Below are positions 49,552 to 58,826 of a DNA stretch of 64,000 nt, in pieces. Origin of the DNA: Solwaraspora sp. WMMD792 (GTDB lineage: Bacteria; Actinomycetota; Actinomycetes; Mycobacteriales; Micromonosporaceae); the NCBI RefSeq assembly GCF_029626105.1, contig NZ_JARUBH010000009.1:434001-498000 (forward strand). Direction: 5' to 3'. The translations under genes and the position numbers were made by a program. A model generated the notes under the pieces. That model saw only the letters and a list, made by a program, of their open reading frames with translations. It made no database searches and was not told the DNA's origin. The stretch's first letter is position 1; the number at the start of each line of letters is the position of its first letter.

Positions 49552-50382
49552 TCAAGGTACTGGCCGGCTGTGTGGCAGGTGCGTCCCGATTCGCTGGCGG
49601 GCCGATTCGTACAGCACGACAGTCGCGGCGGTCGCCGCGTTCAGGGAGCTGGCGGAGCCGACCATGGGAATCCGGACGAGCTGGTCGCAGGCTGCCCGCC
49701 AGCCGGCGCTGATGCCGGTGGTCTCGTTGCCGATCACCGTCAGCGTCGGCTGCGTGAAGTCGTGGTCGGCGGCCACCCGATCGCCGCGCTCATCGGTCGC
49801 CACGATGCCGATGTCGATGCCGCCGGCACGGATGTCAGCGACCCAGGACAGAACGGTCTGGTGGGTGGGCACCCGGACCACGGGCAGGGCGAACAGTGAG
49901 CCGGTGCTCGCCCGGACCGCCTTCGGGTCGTACACGTCGGCCGCGTGGCCGGTGACGATGACCCCGGATGCGCCGAACGCGTCCGCGGAGCGGATCAGGT
50001 TCCCGATGTTGCCGGGGCTGGTGGGCCGATCGAACACGACGACGTACATGGTCGGTCCGACCGGGATGCGGCGCAGGTCGTCGTCGGCGATCGCGACCAC
50101 GGCCAGCAGTTCGGGGACCGTGTCCGCCTTGCCACCCAGTTCGTGCATCAGCTCCCGGGTGACGGCGATCTTCTCGGCCGGGACCGTGTCCAGGGTCCGG
50201 CGTGCCCAGTCGGACAGGTGGCAGCTGTCGGCGTGCAACAGCTCGCGGATCTGCCAGCCGTGTTCGAGTGCCATGCTGATCGGGCGTACGCCCTGCACGA
50301 GGAGTTCGCCGCGCCGCTGCCGCTTGCTCCGGTTGCCGAGGAGAGCTTCCCACTGTTGAAACCGCGCATTGCGGCTACTCAC
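49552..50382 (-). CDS. SpoU/TrmH-family RNA 2'-O-methyltransferase
   Basis: 276 residues from GTG 50382 (GTG 50394 is possible). The N-terminal substrate-binding segment RRGELLVQGVRPISMALEHG is followed by a SPOUT knot domain with motif 1 VVVFDRPTSPGNIGNLIRSA, motif 2 TVIGNETTGISAGWRAACDQ and motif 3 VRIPMVGSASSLNAATAATV. It uses SAM to methylate a ribose in rRNA or tRNA. The target is unknown. It is divergent from the PhyH gene (109 bp). Confidence 0.93.
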   Translation of the reverse strand: MSSRNARFQQWEALLGNRSKRQRRGELLVQGVRPISMALEHGWQIRELLHADSCHLSDWARRTLDTVPAEKIAVTRELMHELGGKADTVPELLAVVAIADDDLRRIPVGPTMYVVVFDRPTSPGNIGNLIRSADAFGASGVIVTGHAADVYDPKAVRASTGSLFALPVVRVPTHQTVLSWVADIRAGGIDIGIVATDERGDRVAADHDFTQPTLTVIGNETTGISAGWRAACDQLVRIPMVGSASSLNAATAATVVLYESARQRIGTHLPHSRPVP

Positions 50383-50491
50383 CCGCAGACCCACGGGTCG
50401 GAAACTACGGCCGATGCCGGCGGCGTCGCCCGACAGAACCGGTACAGAACATGTCGGTTGGTCGGGAGCGGTGCTGTCGCACGATGGGGGC

Positions 50492-51310
50492 ATGGACGAC
50501 ACGACCCTGGTGTCCCGCTTTCTCCGCGACGGCTTCGTGAAGCTGCCGGGTGCCGTCGCGCCGCGCGTGGCCGCGGACTGCGCGCGGCTGCTGTGGCGTG
50601 AGACCGGCTGCGAACCGGACGATCCGGCGACGTGGACGCGGCCCGTGCACTGGGTGGCCGGCATGGCACAGGGCCCGTTCGCCGCCGCACCCAACTCGCC
50701 TTACCTGCATCACGCGTACGACCTGCTCGTCGGCGAGGGACGCTGGGAGCCGCGGTACTCGCTCGGCACGTTCCCGTTGCGCTTTCCGCACGACAGCGAG
50801 CCGGACGACGCGGGCTGGCACATCGAGGGGAGCTACCTGCCGGAGGGCGAGAGCTGGTACTTCACCAATGTTCGCTCCCGGGGCCGGGCGCTGCTGATGC
50901 TGTTCCTGTTCAGCGAGGTCGGTGCGGATGACGCCCCGACCCGGATCCGGGTCGGCTCGCACCTCGACGTGCCGAAAGTGCTGGAGAAGTACGGGGAGAA
51001 CGGAGCGAGCGGCCTCGCTCTTGCACCCGAGCTGGTGGCGGCATCCGAGCACCGGCCACTCGCCATCGCCACCGGGTCCCCGGGGGACGTCTACCTGTGC
51101 CATCCGTTCCTGGTGCACGCGGCGCAGCCGCACCATGGGGCGCGGCCACGTTTCATGGCCCAGCCACCGCTGATGCCTGCGGCTGCGTACGAACTGGAGC
51201 GGGCCGACGGCGCGTACTCACCGGTGGAGACCGCGATCCGCTGGGGGCTCGGCCGGGACACTCCCGGCCCGTGCGGGGAAGACACAGACGTACCGACGCA
51301 GTGGCTGTGA
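50492..51310 (+). CDS. Phytanoyl-CoA dioxygenase (PhyH) family protein
   Basis: 272 residues from ATG 50492 (GTG 50471 is an alternative). A Fe(II)/2-oxoglutarate oxygenase jelly roll: the N-terminal VSRFLRDGFVKLPGAVAP is typical of PhyH. The proximal metal pair lies in AGWHIEGSYLPEG (His and Glu instead of the usual HxD), and the distal His is in GDVYLCHPFLVHAAQPH. An Arg in the 2-oxoglutarate site may be in HHGARPRFM. The substrate is unknown. Confidence 0.82.
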   Translation: MDDTTLVSRFLRDGFVKLPGAVAPRVAADCARLLWRETGCEPDDPATWTRPVHWVAGMAQGPFAAAPNSPYLHHAYDLLVGEGRWEPRYSLGTFPLRFPHDSEPDDAGWHIEGSYLPEGESWYFTNVRSRGRALLMLFLFSEVGADDAPTRIRVGSHLDVPKVLEKYGENGASGLALAPELVAASEHRPLAIATGSPGDVYLCHPFLVHAAQPHHGARPRFMAQPPLMPAAAYELERADGAYSPVETAIRWGLGRDTPGPCGEDTDVPTQWL

Positions 51311-51704
51311 TCGATAACATCGCGGGCTATCCGGTGAGCCGGATGCTTGTTCCGTAGGTGAGCGGCCCGAGCCTTGTCCGACGAGGACACCTGTTTCGCC
51401 AGTCCAGACACTCTGAGTATCCCCGGCGGTCGATCGATCCGATCGACGTCGGTCGTTTGACGTATGACGTCGTGAGCGTTAACTTCTGAGGTAGCGGGTC
51501 AGGTGGCTGCCGGGAGCCTGCTGACACACCGCCGCGGTCTGCCGGGGCCTGCTTCGATCGTGGGCTCAGCGCGCCGCACCGCGCGCGGACTCTTTCCGTG
51601 CGACGTCCAACGTGCTGACGTCACCACCACAAGGGCGCCGGCACATCCCCTGAATCCCACGCGCATCCGTCCGCTCGTGGGTGATCCGATCGAAGGAGTG
51701 GATC
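51311..51704 (+). promoter_or_regulatory. Intergenic region before the lectin-esterase gene
   Basis: 394 bases with no supported gene. It must hold the promoter of the secreted esterase, and an AAGGAG ribosome site lies at 51693-51698. Stretches such as GATCGATCCGATCGACGTCG and ACGTATGACGTCGTGAGCGT are locally palindromic, but no regulator can be named. No repeats or RNA genes are seen. Confidence 0.5.
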
Positions 51705-53093
51705 ATGAAGTCTGTCAGTGCTGCACGTCCGGAATCTCCATCCAGACGTGGCTGGCGGTCGGCGGTGGCCGCAGCGGCCACCCTGGCCATGACGGCAGGC
51801 GCGCTCATCACCGTGAACGCGGCGCCCGCCGCCGCGGCCACGGTGGACACCAGCGCGTGGTACGTGCTGGTCAACCGCAACAGCGGCAAGGCATTGGACG
51901 TGTACGGGTTGGCCACCGACGACGGGGCCCGGATCAGCCAGTGGTCCCGCAACGACGGCGCCAACCAGCAGTGGCAGTTCGTCGACTCCGGCGGCGGCTA
52001 CTACCGGCTGAAGTCCCGCCACTCCGGCAAGGTCCTCGACGTCTACGAGTGGTCCACCGCCAACGGCGCGGCCATCGTCCAGTGGACCGACCACAACGGC
52101 ACCAACCAGCAGTGGCGCCTCGCCGACTCCGACGGCGGCCACGTCCGGCTGATCAGCCGACACAGCAACAAGGCCCTCGAAGTCCAGGGCGCGTCGACCG
52201 CCGACGGCGGCAACATCGTCCAGTACGACGACTGGGGCGGCGCCAACCAGCAGTGGCAACTCGTCCGCGTGGATGGCGGCGGTGACCCGCCGCCACCTGG
52301 CGACAGCGGGTGCGGCAGGGCTCCGACACTGTCCAGCGGCACCCACACGATCCAGAGCAACGGCCAGAACCGCCAGTTCATCCTGCGGGTGCCGGCCAAC
52401 TACAACAGCAACAACCCGTACCGGCTGATCTTCGCCTTCCACTGGCGGGGCGGCACCATGCAGGACATCTCGTCCGGCGGCACCAGCGGGGCTGCCTGGT
52501 CCTACTACGGCCAGCAGGAACAGTCGAACAACAGCGCGATCCTGGTCGCACCCCAGGGATTCGGCAACGGCTGGGCGAACAACGGCGGTGAGGACGTCAG
52601 GTTCGTCGACGACATGATCAGGCGGATCGAGAGCGGCCTCTGCGTCAACCCGCGACAGCGCTTCGCGCTCGGCTTCAGTTGGGGCGGCGGGATGAGCTAC
52701 GCCCTGGCCTGCGCGCGGGCCGACGTCTTCCGGGCCGTCGCGGTCATCTCCGGAGCGCAGATCAGCGGGTGCAGCGGCGGTAGCCAGCCGATCGCGTACT
52801 TCGGGCTGCACGGCATCTCGGACAACGTCCTCAGCATCGGCCAGGGCCGTTCGCTGCGGGACACCTTCGTCCGCAACAACGGATGCACCTTCCAGAACCC
52901 GCCGGAGCCGGGCGCTGGCAGCCGTACCCACATCACCACGGCGTACTCGGGATGCCGGGCGGGGTATCCGGTTCAGTGGGCGGCGTTCGACAACGGGCAC
53001 ATGCCGGGCCCGGTGGACGGGACGTACGCCGAAAGCGGCGTGACGACCTGGACCAAGGGCGAGATCTGGCGCTTCTTCGCACAGTTCTCCTGA
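51705..53093 (+). CDS. Secreted ricin-type lectin (CBM13) + CE1-like esterase / PHB-depolymerase-fold enzyme
   Basis: 462 residues from ATG 51705. A long signal peptide ends near APAAAATV. The ricin B-type lectin domain (about 45-188) has three QxW-type repeats (GANQQWQF, GTNQQWRL, GANQQWQL). A Gly/Pro linker precedes an alpha/beta-hydrolase of the LpqC/feruloyl-esterase family (about 205-462). Its nucleophile is Ser325 in LGFSWGGGMSYAL, with LHGISDNV and a late His in FDNGHMPGP. It probably deacylates plant or microbial polysaccharides (feruloyl or acetyl esters), with the lectin targeting xylan or similar. Confidence 0.92.
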   Translation: MKSVSAARPESPSRRGWRSAVAAAATLAMTAGALITVNAAPAAAATVDTSAWYVLVNRNSGKALDVYGLATDDGARISQWSRNDGANQQWQFVDSGGGYYRLKSRHSGKVLDVYEWSTANGAAIVQWTDHNGTNQQWRLADSDGGHVRLISRHSNKALEVQGASTADGGNIVQYDDWGGANQQWQLVRVDGGGDPPPPGDSGCGRAPTLSSGTHTIQSNGQNRQFILRVPANYNSNNPYRLIFAFHWRGGTMQDISSGGTSGAAWSYYGQQEQSNNSAILVAPQGFGNGWANNGGEDVRFVDDMIRRIESGLCVNPRQRFALGFSWGGGMSYALACARADVFRAVAVISGAQISGCSGGSQPIAYFGLHGISDNVLSIGQGRSLRDTFVRNNGCTFQNPPEPGAGSRTHITTAYSGCRAGYPVQWAAFDNGHMPGPVDGTYAESGVTTWTKGEIWRFFAQFS

Positions 53094-53153
53094 CCCCGAC
53101 CGGCCACCTGACTGGCGGCCCCGACCCCAACGCGGCTCGCCGCTGGAGCCGGA

Positions 53154-53195
53154 CGACAGCCGCCACTTCCAGTCACCTGGAAGTGGCGGCTGTCG
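53154..53195. terminator. Strong bidirectional terminator
   Basis: CGACAGCCGCCACTTCCAG, loop TCAC, then its perfect 19-bp complement. It lies between two convergent secreted-enzyme genes and can end both transcripts. Confidence 0.92.
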
Positions 53196-53245
53196 GGTGT
53201 CCGGTAGGTAACCGCTTCACGGACTACCGCGGCCGCCGCGGCGCG

Positions 53246-56200
53246 TCAGGCCGGGCTGAACCGCCACTGCTGGTTGAGGCCCTGGTGGCAGTTCCACTGG
53301 ATGAGGCGCGCGCCGTCGCCGGTGGCGGCACCGTTGACGTCCACGCACAGCCCACTCGGCACGCTCCGCAGCGTGTAGACCCCGGTGGTGCCGGTCGGGG
53401 TCGCGGTGAACCGCTGCTGGCTGCTGTTGGTACAGGTCGCCTGCTGGAGGAAGGCACCGGCGCTGGTGGATCCGCCGATGACCTCCGCGCACTTGCCGCT
53501 GTGGACGGCCTTGAGGTAGACCGCACCGCCACCGGCGTCCACGGCCTGCCACTTCTGGTTGTTCCCGCCGGTCGCCGCCCACTGGTGGATCTGAGCGCCG
53601 TCGGCGGTGGAGACGCCGTTGACGTCCATCAACTTGTTGCTGTGCTGCGCGGCGATGGTCCACGTCCGGCCGGCGACCCCGTCACCCGGCGGATCGTCCG
53701 GCTGGCCGACTCCGGCTCCGCCGAAGGTGAACGAGTCAAGGTCGAACCAGTTGTTCGAGCTTCCCTTGAACACCATGTAGAGGGTGTGGGTGCCGGCGAG
53801 TGGGGCGACGTTCACCGGGGACGTGGACTGGTAGTTGTCCCAGCCTCCGGTGCTCGGAACCGGTGTGGTGGCCAGCAGCGTGCCGGTCGGCGAGTCGGCG
53901 CGCAGTTCGATCGAGCCGCCGCCGGACGGCGACGACAGCCGGTACCTGACGTCGGTGATACCGGACAGGCTCATCGGGGTGAACGCCACCCAGTCGTTGT
54001 TGGAGATGTCCCCGATGCGCTTGCCGCTCTCCGCCCCGGCCTGATCGATGACCCGGGTGCCGGACTGGCTGCTGTAGTACTCGGCCTGCTTGTGCTTCGG
54101 CTGGAGGATCACCTTCGCGTAGCCGGTGAGCGGTGCGGCCCCTCCGTCGCCGCCGTCGTCGGTGTACCGGGCGTTGAGCGCGTAGAACAGGTTGGCTCCG
54201 TCGGGATGCCCGCCGAGCAGCTCGGTGGGGATCGTTCCTGAGCAACCCGGGTAGTCCGTGGTCTCGTGTTCATGGTCGTCGTGCCCGAGCGCCGGGTTGA
54301 CCAGCACATCGTCGCAGTCGACCGGTGCGCCGCCCGGGTCGGAGACGTCGACCGTGTACGACACCTCGTCACCGAAGGTGAGCATGCCGCCGTTGGCCGG
54401 GGTGGTGATGGTGACCACCGGCGCGCTGTTGCCGACGGTGATGTTCACGTTGGCGAAGGCGGTCCGGCCGGTGTTGTCGGTGACCGTCAACTGCGCCGTG
54501 TAGTTGCCGTTGCTGGTGTAGACGTGCGACGGGTTGGCCGCGGTCGAGGTGCCGCCGTCGCCGAAGGTCCACTGGTAGCTGATCGTGTCGCCGGGGTCGG
54601 GGTCGGCCGATCCGGCGCTGCTGAACTGGACCGTCAGCGGCGCGTACCCGCTGGTCGGCGTACCGGTCGCCTTGGCGATCGGTGACCTTCCGCCCTGGAT
54701 GTAGTCGATGCGGTAGAGACCGGAGTCGTTGTTGCCGCCACCGAAGTTGCTGCCCCACTCCAGCAGGTAGAGCGAGCCGTCCGGACCGAACTCCAGGTCC
54801 ATCGGCTTGTTGAACTCCGCGCTGGGCAGGAACGGGTTGGTACGGGTCACCGCTGTCGCGGAGTCGAAGTGCACCTCTTTGACGTAGCTGCGTGACCACT
54901 CGTAGAAGAAGTGCACGCCGTCGTAGTAGGGCGGGAACTTCGTGTCGGACGGGTTCGCGGCGTCGTACCGGTAGACCGGCCCGCCCATCGGCCCGGAGCC
55001 GCCGGCGCCGAGCTCCGGGAAGGTCGGCGAGGTGCCGTAGCCGTACCACATGTTGGGTGCGACGACCGGACGGAGGTTGGTCAGGCCGGTGTTGTTGGGT
55101 GAGTTGTTGACCGGCGCGTTGCAGTTGAACTTCGCGCCGACGACGCCGGTGTCCGGATTGTACGGCGCGTAGGGCTGGTTGTCGCCGTGGCAGAACGGCC
55201 ACCCGTAGTTGCCGGGCGACTTGATCACGTTCAGTTCGACCAGACCCTCGGGGCCGCGGTTGGTGGTGGGCGGGTTGCGGTCGGGCCCGTAGTCGGCCAG
55301 GTACACCCAGCCGTTGTCCGGGTCGATCGAAAAGCGGAAGGGGTTGCGGAAGCCCATCGCGTAGATTTCCGGTCGGGTCGACGCCGTCCCCTGGGGGTAG
55401 AGGTTGCCTGCCGGGATGCTGTAGCCGCCGCCGGCCGACGGCCTGATGCGCAGCAACTTTCCACGCAGGTCGTTGGTGTTGCCGGCGGTCCGGGCGGCGT
55501 CGAGCATGTGCCTGCCCGGCCGCCAGTCGAGCGGGGCGTAGCCCTGCCAGTTGGGGTCGAGGTTCGGCGCGACGTCGTCGCCGGTGCCGATGTAGAGGTT
55601 GCCGTCCGGCCCGAAGCTGATGTACCCGCCGGTGTGGCCGGGCTCGGCGAACGTCCGGTCCCGGTACGCCGGGATGTCGATGATGGTGACCTGGCTGGAC
55701 ATGTTCAGCGTGTCGCCGGTGAGGGTGAACCGGGACACCCGGTTGATGTCCGTGGAGCTGCTCGCCGGCGAGTGGTACAGGTAGACGTACCCGTTGCTGG
55801 CGAAGTCCGGGTCCAGCGCGATTCCTGTCAGTCCGTCCTCGCCACCGGTGTAGACGCTGAGGGTGCCGGCGGTGACCGTGCTGTTCGAGCTCGGCTTGAA
55901 GATCTTCACCTGGCCGCCGCGTTGGACGTAGAGCACGCGGCCGTCGGGCGCCACCGCCAGCGCCATCGGGTCGACGGTGTTGCTGTCCAGGGTGCGCTTT
56001 TCGAAGTTGTTCCAGACGGTGCCGCCGCAGTCGCCGGGCTCGTTGCCGGCGGCCCACTTCACGCCGCCGAGCACGTGGTCACGGAAGAGGGTCTCGCTGT
56101 ACGACTCGACGGCATGTCCCATGGCGGTGGCCCAGACCCGACCGCCTCCGACGTTACGGCACCAGGAGATCGGGTGGTCCGGCCCCATCGCCTGGGAGCC

Positions 56201-56800
56201 CGGGTTGTACGTCCGTTCGTCGGCGGTCACCAGGACGTGCACGGCGCCCCGCGGGTTGGCGTTGAAGTTGTACCACTCCTCACTGCGATTCCAGCGGTCC
56301 GGCAGGTCGGCCGTCGACGGGTGCGCCTTGTCGGCGACGATGGCGGTGCCCGGCAGCACCCCGGGGGAGTGTTCCGTCATGTGTACGCCGCCGTTGACGG
56401 TCTGGTCCCACCACGGATACTCGCCCTCGATGTTCATATCGGTGGCGTTGTGCACGGCGGCGATGCCCTTGCCGCTGGCGAGGTACCCCTCTACGGCCTG
56501 GCGTTGGGCGGCCGAGGTCCAGATCATGCCGGAGGTCTGGAACATGATGAGGACGTCGAAGGTGGCCAGGTTGGCTGGGGTGAAGACGTTCGAGTCCTCA
56601 CTGTGTACCAGTTCGAAGTTGTTGGCCGCCGCCTGTTGCTGAAACATGGCGATCCCGGCGGGGATCGAGTCGTGTCGGTATCCGACGGTCTTGCTGAACA
56701 GCAGGGCGCGGAAGGTCGGGGCCGCCGACGCCGGGTTCACGAGCGCGAGCGCCAGTATCAGGCCGGCGATCAGTCCGATGATGGGTGTGTTGCGACGCAT
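53246..56800 (-). CDS. Secreted ThuA-like / PQQ-dependent glucose-dehydrogenase-like / PKD / CBM6 / ricin-lectin protein
   Basis: 1184 residues from ATG 56800, with GAGGAG ahead. After a signal peptide come several domains. ThuA-like (about 28-257) has LLFSKTVGYRHDSIPAGIAM. A GSDH/PQQ-type six-bladed propeller (about 267-703) has DPDNGWVYLADYGPDRNPPT and ISFGPDGNLYIGTGDDV. A PKD domain (707-792) has YQWTFGDGGTSTAANPSHVY. An uncharacterised segment, a CBM6-like domain (905-1027, ending NNWFDLDSFTFGG) and three ricin repeats (1045-1184, GGNNQKWQ, NQQWRFSP) follow. It probably oxidises sugars at a bound polysaccharide. ThuA is linked to sugar metabolism. Confidence 0.88.
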   Translation of the reverse strand: MRRNTPIIGLIAGLILALALVNPASAAPTFRALLFSKTVGYRHDSIPAGIAMFQQQAAANNFELVHSEDSNVFTPANLATFDVLIMFQTSGMIWTSAAQRQAVEGYLASGKGIAAVHNATDMNIEGEYPWWDQTVNGGVHMTEHSPGVLPGTAIVADKAHPSTADLPDRWNRSEEWYNFNANPRGAVHVLVTADERTYNPGSQAMGPDHPISWCRNVGGGRVWATAMGHAVESYSETLFRDHVLGGVKWAAGNEPGDCGGTVWNNFEKRTLDSNTVDPMALAVAPDGRVLYVQRGGQVKIFKPSSNSTVTAGTLSVYTGGEDGLTGIALDPDFASNGYVYLYHSPASSSTDINRVSRFTLTGDTLNMSSQVTIIDIPAYRDRTFAEPGHTGGYISFGPDGNLYIGTGDDVAPNLDPNWQGYAPLDWRPGRHMLDAARTAGNTNDLRGKLLRIRPSAGGGYSIPAGNLYPQGTASTRPEIYAMGFRNPFRFSIDPDNGWVYLADYGPDRNPPTTNRGPEGLVELNVIKSPGNYGWPFCHGDNQPYAPYNPDTGVVGAKFNCNAPVNNSPNNTGLTNLRPVVAPNMWYGYGTSPTFPELGAGGSGPMGGPVYRYDAANPSDTKFPPYYDGVHFFYEWSRSYVKEVHFDSATAVTRTNPFLPSAEFNKPMDLEFGPDGSLYLLEWGSNFGGGNNDSGLYRIDYIQGGRSPIAKATGTPTSGYAPLTVQFSSAGSADPDPGDTISYQWTFGDGGTSTAANPSHVYTSNGNYTAQLTVTDNTGRTAFANVNITVGNSAPVVTITTPANGGMLTFGDEVSYTVDVSDPGGAPVDCDDVLVNPALGHDDHEHETTDYPGCSGTIPTELLGGHPDGANLFYALNARYTDDGGDGGAAPLTGYAKVILQPKHKQAEYYSSQSGTRVIDQAGAESGKRIGDISNNDWVAFTPMSLSGITDVRYRLSSPSGGGSIELRADSPTGTLLATTPVPSTGGWDNYQSTSPVNVAPLAGTHTLYMVFKGSSNNWFDLDSFTFGGAGVGQPDDPPGDGVAGRTWTIAAQHSNKLMDVNGVSTADGAQIHQWAATGGNNQKWQAVDAGGGAVYLKAVHSGKCAEVIGGSTSAGAFLQQATCTNSSQQRFTATPTGTTGVYTLRSVPSGLCVDVNGAATGDGARLIQWNCHQGLNQQWRFSPA

Positions 56801-57335
56801 GCCGTCTCCTCGTTGGGGGCGGGCAACAGTGGGGTGCGACCACGGGCCGGCCACCTCCCACCACCCGTCGGGCGGTTGCGCGGGTGCGAGGGCACGAGGG
56901 CCCGCTCCGGGGGGCGTCGTGCCGTCCGTCATTCCGGCGACTGGTACGCCGAATCTGACGCAACGTGATGATGGGATGGGGTGTGGCCTGCGGTCTGCCA
57001 GCGGTCATTTGATGCTGGTCGGTGAGCTGATCATCGATGTTAACGACAACATGCGCTGATGCCCTTCAGCGCGCTGGTGGCCCGGCAGCCCGCTTGGGTC
57101 GCGACGCCACGGCCGAGCGGTCGGCCGGGAGTCGCTGTGGGTTCAGGGATTGCGAACTCATTCCCAAGCACCTATCTTCATACGTGTGATGTTTCGTGTG
57201 TGTCAAGGAAAACTTGAGCACGACAACACCGAGTCCTGCTCTGAGCATTGAGGGCGAGGTCATTGCATTGACAGAAGGTGATCGACGCCAGACGAGACGA
57301 CGCCGCGACAACTACTATCCGTAAGGATTTCGACG
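56801..57335. promoter_or_regulatory. Divergent promoter region of the ThuA-GSDH gene and the sugar ABC operon
   Basis: 535 bases with no supported gene. The one clear signal is the dyad at 57037-57052. AAGGA just before ATG 57336 is the ribosome site of the ABC operon. TTGACA at 57268-57273 has no well-placed -10. The part from 57160 to 57320 is AT-richer than its surroundings, as expected for a promoter. Confidence 0.6.
57037..57052. promoter_or_regulatory. Imperfect palindrome ATGTTAACGACAACAT, LacI-like operator candidate
   Basis: The outer halves ATGTT and AACAT are perfectly complementary, and the centre AACGAC contains the CG step common in LacI-family operators. It lies between the ThuA-GSDH gene and the sugar ABC operon and could serve both. 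No regulator gene is in the window. Confidence 0.45.
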
Positions 57336-58826
57336 ATGGTGGACCGACGCCCGGCGTCGTTGCTCGCTCTGCGGGGCATCAGCAAGTCCTTCCTCGGGAC
57401 GCGGGTTCTCGACGGCGTCGACCTCGATGTCGCGCCGGGCGAGGTCCACGCGGTCGTCGGTGAGAACGGCGCCGGGAAGTCCACCCTCATGAAGATCGTC
57501 TCGGGCGGGTACGCCCCCGACGAGGGCTCCGTCGAGTTCGCTGGACGACGGTGCGTGTTCGCCGGACCGCGTGATGCCCAGCGGGCCGGGATCGGCATCA
57601 TCCACCAGGAGTTCAACCTGCTGCCGGAGCGCACCGTCGCGGAGAACGTGTTCCTGGGCCATGAGCCGCTTCGCCGCGGTCTGGTCGACCGTCGGCAGAT
57701 GCGCGCCCGGACCGAGAGACTGCTGGCCTCCGTCGGTGAGCGGGTGCTGCCGGTCGACACTCCGGTGGGGCGCCTCGGCGTCGCCCAGCAGCAGGTCGTC
57801 GAGATCGTCAAGGCGCTGGCCCTCGACGCCCGGCTGCTCATCATGGACGAACCCACCGCAGCCCTGGCCGACCACGAGGTGGAGCTGCTCTACCGACTGG
57901 TGCGTCGGCTGCAGGACCAGGGGATCGGTCTGCTCTACGTCTCGCACCGGCTCACCGAGGTCTTCGACCTGTCGAGCCGGATCACGGTTGTCAAGGACGG
58001 CCGCCGGGTGGACACGCTGCGCACCGCCGACACCACCGCCGAGGAACTGGTACGGCTCATGGTCGGTCGGGAGATGTCCACGCTCTACCCCGACCGCGCC
58101 GGGGCCGGCGACGGCGCCGTGCGGCTCGCCGTCCGGGGCGGGGGGAACCGGAAACTGCGGGATATCGACCTGCACCTGCGCGCCGGTGAGGTGCTCGGCG
58201 TCGGTGGCCTCCAGGGCTCGGGGCGCTCGGCGCTGGCTCGCGCGCTGTTCGGCGCGGTTCCGTTCACCACCGGTGAGGTCACGCTCGACGGCGTACCGGT
58301 GCGGTTGCGCTCCCCACGGTCGGCGACACGGGCCGGTATCGCCTACGTCACCGAGGACCGCAAGGGCGAGGGCATCGTCGCCCGACAGTCGGTGCTCGAC
58401 AACGCGTTGCTCGCGGTCCGGGCCGTGCCGGGCGGCCGGGCCGCCCGGGTCCGTGAGTTACTTGCCGCCGTCGATGTCCGGGCCGCCGGCGAGGACCAGG
58501 AGATCCGTTTCCTGTCCGGCGGCAATCAGCAGAAGGTCGTCCTGGCGAGATGGCTCGCGGTGGACCCGGTGGTCCTGCTCTTCGACGAACCGACCCGCGG
58601 CATCGACGTCGGCGCCAGATCGGCGATCCACCATCTCGTCCGTCGGCTCGCCCGCGACGGTGCCGCCGTGCTGATGATCTCGTCCGATCTGCCTGAGCTG
58701 ATCGGTATGAGTGACCGGATGATCGTCATGCGCGACGGTCGGATCGCGGGTGAGCTGCCCGCCGGCGCGACCGAGCCCGACGTCCTCGCCCTCGCGGTCG
58801 GGGCCGGGCGGGAGACGCCCGCGTGA
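57336..58826 (+). CDS. Sugar ABC transporter ATPase (CUT2, RbsA/MglA type)
   Basis: 496 residues with two nucleotide-binding domains. The first has Walker A GENGAGKST (42-50), IIHQEFNLLP, the signature region LGVAQQQVVEIVKAL and LLIMDEPTAAL. The second has a degenerate P-loop (LQGSGRSALARALFG), LSGGNQQKVVLARWL and LLFDEPTRGIDVG. This asymmetry is normal for RbsA. It energises the two permeases that follow (4-bp GTGA overlap). The substrate is probably a pentose, hexose or sugar alcohol, and the downstream isomerase may help identify it. Confidence 0.95.
   Translation: MVDRRPASLLALRGISKSFLGTRVLDGVDLDVAPGEVHAVVGENGAGKSTLMKIVSGGYAPDEGSVEFAGRRCVFAGPRDAQRAGIGIIHQEFNLLPERTVAENVFLGHEPLRRGLVDRRQMRARTERLLASVGERVLPVDTPVGRLGVAQQQVVEIVKALALDARLLIMDEPTAALADHEVELLYRLVRRLQDQGIGLLYVSHRLTEVFDLSSRITVVKDGRRVDTLRTADTTAEELVRLMVGREMSTLYPDRAGAGDGAVRLAVRGGGNRKLRDIDLHLRAGEVLGVGGLQGSGRSALARALFGAVPFTTGEVTLDGVPVRLRSPRSATRAGIAYVTEDRKGEGIVARQSVLDNALLAVRAVPGGRAARVRELLAAVDVRAAGEDQEIRFLSGGNQQKVVLARWLAVDPVVLLFDEPTRGIDVGARSAIHHLVRRLARDGAAVLMISSDLPELIGMSDRMIVMRDGRIAGELPAGATEPDVLALAVGAGRETPA

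Noticed and set aside
55187-56968. 593-codon rightward frame opposite the ThuA-GSDH gene
   Set aside because: Val/Gly/Arg low complexity with no start signal; the opposite strand encodes clear domains.
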